DNA of 64,000 nt from Mediterraneibacter agrestimuris (GTDB taxonomy: Bacteria > Bacillota > Clostridia > Lachnospirales > Lachnospiraceae), in NCBI RefSeq assembly GCF_943193195.1, contig NZ_CALPDG010000008.1:47590-111589 (forward strand), given 5' to 3'. Positions 7,874 through 15,367 of the stretch are shown in pieces. How positions within the stretch are numbered: the stretch's first letter is position 1; every line of letters starts with the position of its first letter. The position numbers and the translations under genes are program-made. Under the pieces are notes generated by a model, which was not told the origin of the DNA, made no database searches, and worked only from the letters and a program-made list of their open reading frames with translations.

Positions 7874-8335
7874 ATGGCGAAAATGACAGTATATCATGGT
7901 GGTTATACATCAGTCGAAAATCCTGAGATTCGTGTTGGGAAAAATACAAAGGATTTTGGAAAAGGATTTTATTGTACAATTATCAAAGAGCAGGCGCAAC
8001 GATGGGCGAGACGATATGATACTCAAATTGTGTCTATCTATGATGTGAGATTGAAATCTGATTTGCAAATAAAAGAATTTAAAGAAATGACAGATGAATG
8101 GCTGGATTTTATTATTGATTGCAGAAGCGGGAAGAAACATGCATATGATATTGTGATTGGAGCAATGGCAGATGATCAAATTTATAATTATGTTTCTGAT
8201 TATATGGATGGGGCTATTACAAGAGAACAGTTTTGGGTATTGGCAAAATTTAAGTATCCGACACATCAGATTAATTTCTGCACAAAAGAAGCGTTAAAAT
8301 GTCTTGAATATAGAGGATTTGAGGAGGTTTTGTAA
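7874..8335 (+). CDS. DUF3990 protein, putative ADP-ribosyltransferase-fold toxin
   Basis: The 153-aa protein has the DUF3990 signature: YHGG near the N-terminus (11-14), DFGKGFYCT at 30-38 and a QAxxWARR segment. As I recall, DUF3990 belongs to the ADP-ribosyl superfamily, where the YHG and GFY elements would hold NAD. The stop overlaps the start of the DUF3791 gene by one base (TAATG), which is the usual order of this toxin-antitoxin pair. It lies 15 bases after hsdS-1. Target unknown. The toxin role is inferred from family and context. Confidence 0.75.
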   Translation: MAKMTVYHGGYTSVENPEIRVGKNTKDFGKGFYCTIIKEQAQRWARRYDTQIVSIYDVRLKSDLQIKEFKEMTDEWLDFIIDCRSGKKHAYDIVIGAMADDQIYNYVSDYMDGAITREQFWVLAKFKYPTHQINFCTKEALKCLEYRGFEEVL

Positions 8336-8796
8336 TGGAAAGTGTGGGAAGAGAGTCGGCAAAAGATAATGCTCTGTTCTTTACATGCAGTTTGATTGAT
8401 TATATTGCAAGGAAAACGAAAAATACAAGGGTAGAGGTCGTAAACGCATTAGGAAAAAAGAACCTCGCAAAAATCTATGATTTATCGGATGTCTATCATA
8501 GTGATAACATAGAGCGTGTTAGTGATGACTTTATCAGAGAAGCAAGAATTAAAATGGGAAATTATGATAATGTAACAGCATGTAAATATGCCATCCCATC
8601 GTATTGGGATATTGGTAAAGTATATAAAAGATTGATAAAGGCTGTAGCCGAGCGCGAAAAGATAGAAATTATTGATGCGCTATTAAAGGTTTATAATTCG
8701 TTTGTAAGTAGTAAAATTGATGATTATAACAGCAGTATGTATTATGAAAACCCATCATATTTGTTGGAATGTTATTGGGAAAATAAATTAATTTAA
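8335..8796 (+). CDS. DUF3791-domain protein, putative antitoxin
   Basis: Residues about 12-68 match the DUF3791 pattern (FFTCSLIDYIARKTKN, then a small helical domain ending VYHSDNIERVSDDFI), the usual partner of DUF3990. A further C-terminal segment of about 80 residues (YWDIGKVYKRLIKAVAE and on) makes it longer than the 70-80-aa solo antitoxins, and may be the toxin-neutralising part. GGAGG sits seven bases before the ATG. Confidence 0.7.
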   Translation: MESVGRESAKDNALFFTCSLIDYIARKTKNTRVEVVNALGKKNLAKIYDLSDVYHSDNIERVSDDFIREARIKMGNYDNVTACKYAIPSYWDIGKVYKRLIKAVAEREKIEIIDALLKVYNSFVSSKIDDYNSSMYYENPSYLLECYWENKLI

Positions 8797-8842
8797 AGGT
8801 TTTTGGAGTAGGATGTTGGTACAAATTGAAAGGAGTACCGAC

Positions 8843-9811
8843 ATGGAAGAAAAAATTGTATTGATTATTAACGAAATGGCAGACTATTTGAATGTTTCAC
8901 AGATGAAGAAATTGCAGGAAGTACTGCTTCAGACATTTTCGGAAAATAAAATATCCAAGGAAGAGACTTCAAACAATGATTATTTACAGTTGTTTTTAGA
9001 TGCAAAAAAAATTGAAGGATGTTCAGAGAGGACTATTCAATATTACAGTTCTACAGTAGAACGAATGCTACAGGACATAGAACAGCCGATAAGAAAAATT
9101 ACAACGGAAGAAATCAGAAAATATCTTGTTAATTATCAGAAAATCAATAACTGCAGCAAAGTTACGGTTGATAATATTCGGCGAAATATTTCTAGCTTTT
9201 TCTCTTGGCTAGAGGAAGAAGATTATATTTTGAAAAGTCCGATGAGGCGTATTCATAAAATAAAAACAAAGCAACCTGTGAAAGAAATAATTTCTGATGA
9301 AGCAATAGAATTGCTTAGGGATGGTTGTGAATGTATTAGGGATCTGGCTATGATTGATTTGCTGTATTCTACGGGAATACGTGTGGGCGAGCTAGTGAAT
9401 TTAAATATTTCAGATGTGGATTTTGAAGCTAGGGAATGTATTGTTTTTGGAAAAGGAGATAAAGAACGAAAAGTATATTTTGATGCCAAGACAAAGCTTC
9501 ATTTACAAGACTATTTGAAGAAAAGAGATGACGGTAATCCGGCGCTTTTTGTATCGTTAGATGCACCTTATGATCGGTTGAAGATTAGTGGAGTAGAGAT
9601 CCGTATTCGTACGCTTGGCAGAAAATTGAATATGGAAAAAATTCATCCACATAAATTCCGTAGAACAATGGCAACAAGAGCTATTGATAAAGGTATGCCA
9701 ATCGAACAAGTACAAAAGATATTAGGTCATTCTCAAATAGATACTACCATGCAATATGCCATTGTAAGCCAGACAAATGTAAAAACATCTCATCAAAAAT
9801 TTATTGCTTAA
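8843..9811 (+). CDS. Tyrosine recombinase (XerC/D-like) embedded in the hsd locus
   Basis: The 322-aa protein has an N-terminal SAM-like core-binding domain (about 45-130) and a catalytic domain with the R of STGIRVGEL, the K of GKGDKERKV, HPHKFRRT, LGHSQIDTT and the nucleophile Tyr of TTMQYAIV. ATG 8843 is chosen over ATG 8813 because AAAGGAG lies seven bases upstream. Recombinases of this size beside multiple hsdS genes drive specificity switching in several gut and streptococcal systems. Here the hsdS repeats are direct, so excision, integration or exchange is expected instead of inversion. Confidence 0.9.
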   Translation: MEEKIVLIINEMADYLNVSQMKKLQEVLLQTFSENKISKEETSNNDYLQLFLDAKKIEGCSERTIQYYSSTVERMLQDIEQPIRKITTEEIRKYLVNYQKINNCSKVTVDNIRRNISSFFSWLEEEDYILKSPMRRIHKIKTKQPVKEIISDEAIELLRDGCECIRDLAMIDLLYSTGIRVGELVNLNISDVDFEARECIVFGKGDKERKVYFDAKTKLHLQDYLKKRDDGNPALFVSLDAPYDRLKISGVEIRIRTLGRKLNMEKIHPHKFRRTMATRAIDKGMPIEQVQKILGHSQIDTTMQYAIVSQTNVKTSHQKFIA

Positions 9812-9814
9812 ATC

Positions 9815-9835
9815 AATTCGGGTTTGTGGGGATGA
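9815..9835 (+). repeat. 21-bp direct repeat, copy 2 (after the recombinase)
   Basis: Identical to 6690-6710. It begins three bases after the recombinase stop. Recombination between copies would release a circle of about 3.1 kb with hsdS-1, the toxin-antitoxin pair and the recombinase. Confidence 0.85.
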
Positions 9836-9850
9836 GAGGAAGATGAAATA

Positions 9851-10375
9851 TTGATTAACGGAAGGAATATAAAGATTATTACTGACGCGGACGGGGATAA
9901 ACTTGTTCTGATAAATGATATTGTGTTTAAAGGAAAGCGTAATATTAATTGGGACGAAGTGAAAGTATATTTGAAAGGGTATGTAGGTGATTTTTATCAA
10001 ATTGAAAAAAATGCTGAAATTGTGTATATAGGAAATGAATTACCAGAAGAGTATACAGAATCTGAAAGCAGAAAGGCATTAATGGGGGCGAATGCCAAAG
10101 CAAAAGCGAATGCTGCAACTGCAATTCCAGAATTGATTCAGATAGCCACAAATGAGGAATTTCAAGAAAACTTCAAGAAAAAGCATAATAAGAATGCAAA
10201 AAATGGATGGTATAGATATGACGTCCGTTTTGCTTTGCCAATTTATGAAAATAGCATTTTGATAAGATACAATGTGTTCAATGCAAGGTTGCTGATAAAT
10301 CATGCAGAAAATGGTAAGAAATATCTTTACGATATTTTGGCAATAAAAAAGGAAACGAGCAAGCCACAGCAATAA
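9851..10375 (+). CDS. Putative BECR-fold nuclease domain protein (PBECR3-like)
   Basis: The 174-aa frame starts at TTG, about 10 bases after AGAGGAAGA. The second half (from about residue 88) contains KHNKNAKNGWYRYDVRFALP, then YNVFNARLLINHAENGKKYL and YDILAIKKETSKP. I associate this pattern with the phage Barnase-EndoU-ColicinE5/D-RelE nuclease 3 domain of polyvalent proteins. Residues 1-80 have no assignable fold. No immunity or antitoxin gene adjoins it. It lies between two hsdS genes and could be a cargo toxin. The domain call comes from memory of the motif. Confidence 0.5.
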   Translation: MINGRNIKIITDADGDKLVLINDIVFKGKRNINWDEVKVYLKGYVGDFYQIEKNAEIVYIGNELPEEYTESESRKALMGANAKAKANAATAIPELIQIATNEEFQENFKKKHNKNAKNGWYRYDVRFALPIYENSILIRYNVFNARLLINHAENGKKYLYDILAIKKETSKPQQ

Positions 10376-10483
10376 GTATGGTGAAAACCCGTTTCTGAAA
10401 ATAAGTATACAGATGGAAAAACCATATGTCAATAATTTTTATAAAAAAAGATTAAAAATCGTAGACTTGTGGGGGATGATATA

Positions 10484-11545
10484 ATGACATTTAATGATGT
10501 TCTTGAAATAAAAAATGGTCGCAATCAGAGAGCAGTAGAAGATTCAGACGGAAGGTATCCTATTTATGGTAGTGGAGGAATAATGGGATATGCAAAGGAT
10601 TATATTTGTAATGCGGAAACAATAATTATTGGGAGAAAAGGCAGCATCAACAAACCTATTTTTGTTGACGAACCATTTTGGAATGTTGATACTGCGTTTG
10701 GTTTGGAGGCAAAGCGAGAAGTATTGTTTCCAAGATATTTATACTATTTTTGTAAGCATTATGATTTTCAACAATTAAATAAAACTGTGACAATACCGAG
10801 TTTGACGAAATCAGATCTGTTGAAGATAGAGATCAAGTTACCATGTTTATCAGATCAGCAGGCTATTGTGCATAGATTGCAAAGTGTGGAGCAAATTATT
10901 AATCTTCATCACCAGCAACTTGAGAAACTGGACGACCTCATCAAAGCACGATTTGTCGAGCTGTTTGGGGATGTGGCAACAAGTAATTATAAGTATGAAA
11001 CACGCAAACTTGGTGATGTTGCTGATGTGGGTTCCAGTCATAGAGTTTTCACTACAGAATTTGTTGATAGTGGTATTCCGTTTTATAGAGGTACAGAAAT
11101 TGGTGAGTTGGCAAATGGAATAAAACCGACAGAGCCATATTATATATCAGAAGAACATTATAATAGGCTTGCAAAGGATGATACAAAGCCACAGCTTGGT
11201 GATTTATTAATGCCATCTATTTGTAATAAAGGACAAGTATGGATGGTTGATACCAATGAGCCATTTTATTATAAGGATGGTCGAGTGCTATGTATTTCAC
11301 CAAACAGAGCGATATTTGACTCAAAGTATTTAGAATATTTTATGAGAGTAAAGACATTGGTGGAATATCCAAAGCTTGGTTCTGGTTCAACATTTGCTGA
11401 GTTTAAGATTTTCTTGCTAAAGGATATTGATGTATTAATTCCGCCAATAGAATTGCAAGAGCAGTTTGCCGACTTCGTCAAACAAGTCGACAAATCAAAA
11501 GTTGTAGTAATGAATATAAGCCATTATTGTGTTAAATACTGCTAA
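10484..11545 (+). CDS. hsdS: Type I restriction specificity subunit HsdS (copy 2)
   Basis: This 353-aa HsdS has TRD1 beginning MTFNDVLEIKNGRNQRAVED with the YPIYGSGGIMG motif, the central helix KLDDLIKARFVELFGDV, a TRD2 that differs from copy 1, and the C-terminal QVDKSKV element. The start is ATG 10484, eight bases after GGGGG. After residue 340 the usual VQKALEQTQLLFDSLMQKY helix is replaced by a short unrelated tail (MNISHYCVKYC). The truncation falls right after the 22-bp shared repeat and looks like a recombination product. It sits 130 bases before hsdR. Confidence 0.9.
   Translation: MTFNDVLEIKNGRNQRAVEDSDGRYPIYGSGGIMGYAKDYICNAETIIIGRKGSINKPIFVDEPFWNVDTAFGLEAKREVLFPRYLYYFCKHYDFQQLNKTVTIPSLTKSDLLKIEIKLPCLSDQQAIVHRLQSVEQIINLHHQQLEKLDDLIKARFVELFGDVATSNYKYETRKLGDVADVGSSHRVFTTEFVDSGIPFYRGTEIGELANGIKPTEPYYISEEHYNRLAKDDTKPQLGDLLMPSICNKGQVWMVDTNEPFYYKDGRVLCISPNRAIFDSKYLEYFMRVKTLVEYPKLGSGSTFAEFKIFLLKDIDVLIPPIELQEQFADFVKQVDKSKVVVMNISHYCVKYC
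10934..10972 (+). repeat. 39-bp hsdS central direct repeat, copy 2
   Basis: Pairs with 7214-7252 (one mismatch). Confidence 0.85.
11483..11504 (+). repeat. 22-bp hsdS C-terminal direct repeat, copy 2
   Basis: Identical to 7769-7790. The hsdS-2 sequence diverges from hsdS-1 soon after this repeat. Confidence 0.8.
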
Positions 11546-11565
11546 ATGAATAGAGGTGATAATAG

Positions 11566-11652
11566 ATGTTACAAAACAGGTTTTTTAATTACGATAATTT
11601 GATTAATCAATATTCTAAAGAGAGTACATTAATGTCGATGGATAAACTGTAA
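11566..11652 (+). CDS. Possible 28-aa peptide between hsdS-2 and hsdR
   Basis: An ATG with AGAGGTGAT upstream opens a 28-codon frame (MLQNRFFNYDNLINQYSKES...). No family is recognised. It may be a leader peptide or a scar of an hsdS 3' end. Confidence 0.25.
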   Translation: MLQNRFFNYDNLINQYSKESTLMSMDKL

Positions 11653-11675
11653 GGATTATTTATGGGAGGCATTCT

Positions 11676-14600
11676 ATGATAACCAATTTTGATTACTTAA
11701 AAAATGATTCAAAATTTTCGAGATTTGCAGATGTTGCTATATCTGCGGAGAAGATTATTCTTATGGATCCAGAAGCTAGTATTATCAATAGCCGCCGAGC
11801 GATGGAGTTTGCGATAAAGTGGATGTATTCTGTGGATTCTGAACTTGAAATGCCGTATCAGGATAATCTGCAAAGTCTTATGAATGCAGAGGAATATAGG
11901 CAGATTGTGGGAATGGATTTGTGGAAGCGCATGGATTATATAAGGAGATGTGGAAATAATGCAGCTCACAGTAATAAGAAATTGGGAAGAGACGAGGCAA
12001 TGCTTTGTCTTGAGAATCTGTTTATATATTTGGACTTTATCGCATATTGTTATTCAGATCAGTATGAAGAACATTCTTTTGATAAAACAATCATTACTTC
12101 TCGAATTGAGAAAGCAAGGGAATCAAAAGAGACAGCTAATGCCACAAAAGCACAATTAGCAAAAGAACAAGAGAAGTCTACGAAACAAGAGATTGATTTA
12201 CAGAAATTAATTGCGGAAAATGCTTCTTTGAAGAAAGAATTATCTGTCCGCAGGCAGGAACAACAGCAGACTTATGTTCCTAAGCCGCTTGATTTGTCAG
12301 AGTATAAAACCAGAAAACTATATATCGATTCTATGCTTATGGATGCAGGCTGGGTTGAAGGGAAGGATTGGATGAATGAAGTAGAACTTTCTGGAATGCC
12401 CAATAAATCAGGAGTTGGTTTTGCTGATTATGTCCTTTATGATGATATGCATCACCCATTAGCAGTTATTGAAGCTAAGAGAACATGTGTAGATGTTTCG
12501 AGGGGAAGACAACAGGCGAAGCTTTATGCTGATTTGTTAGAACAAAAATATAAAAGAAGACCGGTTATTTTTCTTACAAATGGATTTGAAACACATATTA
12601 TTGATGGACAATATCCTGAGAGAAAATGTTCGGTTATTTATTCGAAAAGAGACTTGGAGAAATGGTTCAATTTATTGACTATGAGAACAAGTCTTAAGCA
12701 CATTATAGTGGACAAGAATATTGCCGGGCGATATTATCAGGAATCTGCTATTAAAGCGGTATGTAACAGTTTAGATGAAAAGAACCGTAGGAAAGCTTTG
12801 CTTGTTATGGCAACGGGTTCAGGAAAGACAAGAACGGTAATTGCATTGTGTGATTGCTTGTTGAAAACTGGTTGGGTAAAAAATATTCTTTTTCTTGCTG
12901 ACAGGAACTCGCTCGTAACACAGGCAAAAAGAAGTTTTGTGAATATGTTGCCGAATTTATCGTGTACAAATCTTGTTGAAGAAAAGGATAACTATAATGC
13001 ACATTGTGTTTTTTCAACTTATCAGACGATGATGAAGTGTATTGATACGGTAAATGATAACGAAGGAAAACTATTTACATGTGGTCATTTTGACCTTATG
13101 ATATGCGACGAGGCGCATAGATCCATTTATAACAAGTACAGAGACATCTTTTCATATTTTGATGCTCCATTGATTGGTCTTACAGCTACACCAAAGGATG
13201 AAATTGATAAGAATACATATGAAGTCTTTGAATTAGAGAACGGTGTGCCTACATATGGATATGATTTGGCACAGGCTGTAAAAGATGGGTATCTTGTTGA
13301 CTATGTTTCTGTGGAATCGAAACTTAGGTTTATAGAGCATGGAATTGTATATGATGAATTGTCAGAAGAGGATAAAAAGGCATATGAGGAAACTTTTGAG
13401 AATGAACATGGAGAATTGCCGGAGTCAATAGATTCGTCAGCTCTTAACACATGGATATTCAATGAGGATACTATAAAACAAGTTTTAAATATATTGATGA
13501 CAAAGGGCATTAAGATTGATTATGGCCAGAAACTTGGTAAGACAATTATTTTTGCAAAGAATCATGGTCATGCTGAGAAGATACTAGAAATTTTTAACAA
13601 GGAGTATCCACATCTTCCGGATTATGCAAAAGTAATAGATAATTATATGACCTATGCACAGAGTGCGATTGATGAGTTTTCTGATCCAAAGAAGATGCCA
13701 CAGATTGCAATTTCTGTAGACATGTTAGATACGGGTATTGATGTACCGGAAGTTCTGAACTTAGTATTTTTTAAAAAAGTAATGAGTAAAGCAAAATTCT
13801 GGCAGATGATTGGACGAGGTACAAGGCTTTGCACTGGTTTACTTGATGGAGAAAATAAGCAGAAGTTTTATATCTTTGATTTTTGTGGGAATTTTGAATT
13901 TTTCCGAATGAATAAAGGAAAAGCTGCAGCGAATATGATTGCGCCTCAAGGGGCGATTTTTAATTTGAAATTTGAAATTTCTTATAAGCTTCAGGATATC
14001 GAATATCAGATTGACAGACTGATTGCATATCGTAATGTATTGGTTAAGCAAATGAGTGAGAAAGTACAGGAATTACCAAGGGATAACTTTGCTGTGCGTC
14101 AGCATCTGAAGTATGTGGATTTATATTCTTCAGAATCAAATTATAATGCTCTTACATATGAGGATACATTAATTGTCAGGGAAGAAGTTGCACCTTTGAT
14201 ATTACCGGATGGAGATGAGGCAAGTGCGGTTCGGTTTGATGCACTTATGTATGGAATTGAACTAGCTTACTTAGTCGGAAAGAAGTATTCAAAAGCTCGT
14301 ACGGATTTGTACAAAAAAGTTGCTGGAATTGCAAGTGTGGAAAATATCCCTGAAATTCAGGCACAGTCAGATTTGATCAACAAGATTTTAAATGCAGATT
14401 ATGTTGATAATGCCGGAATTAATGAATTTGAAGAAATTAGAAAAAAACTTCGTGATTTGATGAAATATTTACCTCATCCAAGTGTTCGGTATGATACTAA
14501 TTTTACAGATGAATTGCTTTCAACGGAATGGAAAGAATCTGAACTTGAAAATGATGAACTTAAGAATTACAAGGCGAAGGCGGAGTATTATATCAGACAA

Positions 14601-15020
14601 CATCAGGATAATATTGCAATTGCCAAATTAAAGACAAATCAACCTTTGACACCAACAGATGTTGCAGCGTTAGAAGAAGTACTATGGGATAAAGTTGGCA
14701 CAAAGCAGGATTACGAACATGAATTTGGAACTAAGCCACTTGGCGAATTTGTCCGTGAGATTGTAGGATTGGATATGAATGCTGCAAAAGAAGCATTCTC
14801 GGAATACCTGACAAATACAAGCCTTGATAGCAGACAGATTTACTTTGTGAATCAGATAGTGGAATATATTGTTCATAATGGAATGATGAAAGATCTTTCT
14901 GTTCTTCAGGAATCACCATTTACTGATCGGGGAAGTGTGGCTGAGATATTCACTGATTTGACCATGTGGATGGGAATTAGGAGGGTTATAGATACAATAA
15001 ATGCCAATGCGGCAGCGTAG
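11676..15020 (+). CDS. hsdR: Type I restriction endonuclease subunit HsdR (EcoEI-type)
   Basis: HsdR is the ATP-driven translocase and nuclease of type I systems. The 1114-aa protein has a DUF4145-like N-terminal region (about 1-140), a coiled coil (140-205), a PD-(D/E)xK nuclease (D251, E266-A-K268), Walker A ATGSGKTR at 379-386, DEAH at 478-481, the TATP motif, helicase motif VI (WQMIGRGTRLC) and a long EcoEI-type C-terminal domain. GGGAGG precedes the ATG. All catalytic motifs are intact, in contrast to frameshifted hsdM. Restriction without a working methylase would be toxic, so HsdM either keeps activity, or the shift is reversible, or R also fails to assemble. Confidence 0.95.
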   Translation: MITNFDYLKNDSKFSRFADVAISAEKIILMDPEASIINSRRAMEFAIKWMYSVDSELEMPYQDNLQSLMNAEEYRQIVGMDLWKRMDYIRRCGNNAAHSNKKLGRDEAMLCLENLFIYLDFIAYCYSDQYEEHSFDKTIITSRIEKARESKETANATKAQLAKEQEKSTKQEIDLQKLIAENASLKKELSVRRQEQQQTYVPKPLDLSEYKTRKLYIDSMLMDAGWVEGKDWMNEVELSGMPNKSGVGFADYVLYDDMHHPLAVIEAKRTCVDVSRGRQQAKLYADLLEQKYKRRPVIFLTNGFETHIIDGQYPERKCSVIYSKRDLEKWFNLLTMRTSLKHIIVDKNIAGRYYQESAIKAVCNSLDEKNRRKALLVMATGSGKTRTVIALCDCLLKTGWVKNILFLADRNSLVTQAKRSFVNMLPNLSCTNLVEEKDNYNAHCVFSTYQTMMKCIDTVNDNEGKLFTCGHFDLMICDEAHRSIYNKYRDIFSYFDAPLIGLTATPKDEIDKNTYEVFELENGVPTYGYDLAQAVKDGYLVDYVSVESKLRFIEHGIVYDELSEEDKKAYEETFENEHGELPESIDSSALNTWIFNEDTIKQVLNILMTKGIKIDYGQKLGKTIIFAKNHGHAEKILEIFNKEYPHLPDYAKVIDNYMTYAQSAIDEFSDPKKMPQIAISVDMLDTGIDVPEVLNLVFFKKVMSKAKFWQMIGRGTRLCTGLLDGENKQKFYIFDFCGNFEFFRMNKGKAAANMIAPQGAIFNLKFEISYKLQDIEYQIDRLIAYRNVLVKQMSEKVQELPRDNFAVRQHLKYVDLYSSESNYNALTYEDTLIVREEVAPLILPDGDEASAVRFDALMYGIELAYLVGKKYSKARTDLYKKVAGIASVENIPEIQAQSDLINKILNADYVDNAGINEFEEIRKKLRDLMKYLPHPSVRYDTNFTDELLSTEWKESELENDELKNYKAKAEYYIRQHQDNIAIAKLKTNQPLTPTDVAALEEVLWDKVGTKQDYEHEFGTKPLGEFVREIVGLDMNAAKEAFSEYLTNTSLDSRQIYFVNQIVEYIVHNGMMKDLSVLQESPFTDRGSVAEIFTDLTMWMGIRRVIDTINANAAA

Positions 15021-15367
15021 ATTATTGTAATCCGGCAAATTAAAAATGTGAATTCCATAGTGAAAGCCTCCATTACATAGTTTGTTGATCATATGAGGAG
15101 TTAAACTGTAAAAGTAATAGAAACATCCTAATCGCTCAAAGGATAACCTAAAAACAGGTGAAATTGCTTCAGTTTTGCAGCAATTCATAAATATCTCTAA
15201 AATCGTCAAATACATATTCAAAAAAAGGGGCTGTCCTGTCGGGAAAAGGCAGATTCACTACAATATATACTGGAGTTTATTCAGACTCATAACCGTATAT
15301 TGTATGTGGAGTCTATTTTCCGACTGCCTCTTAATCTCTATATCTTGTCTTTCTTAATAAGAAAATA
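15021..15367. other. Intergenic region between hsdR and the ABC transporter operon
   Basis: This 347-base stretch lies between convergent genes. I see no gene with a ribosome site and no clear T-tailed hairpin. It marks the right edge of the R-M island. Confidence 0.5.

Noticed and set aside
6690..11545. Invertible (inverted-repeat) hsdS shufflon
   Set aside because: The shared hsdS segments and the 21-bp repeat are all in the same orientation; I found no reverse-complement copy in the locus.
3206..15237. Shared 12-mer GGGGCTGTCCTG at about 3206 and 15226 as element ends
   Set aside because: Flanking bases do not match and 12 bases is weak evidence in 64 kb; no inverted partner or target duplication seen.
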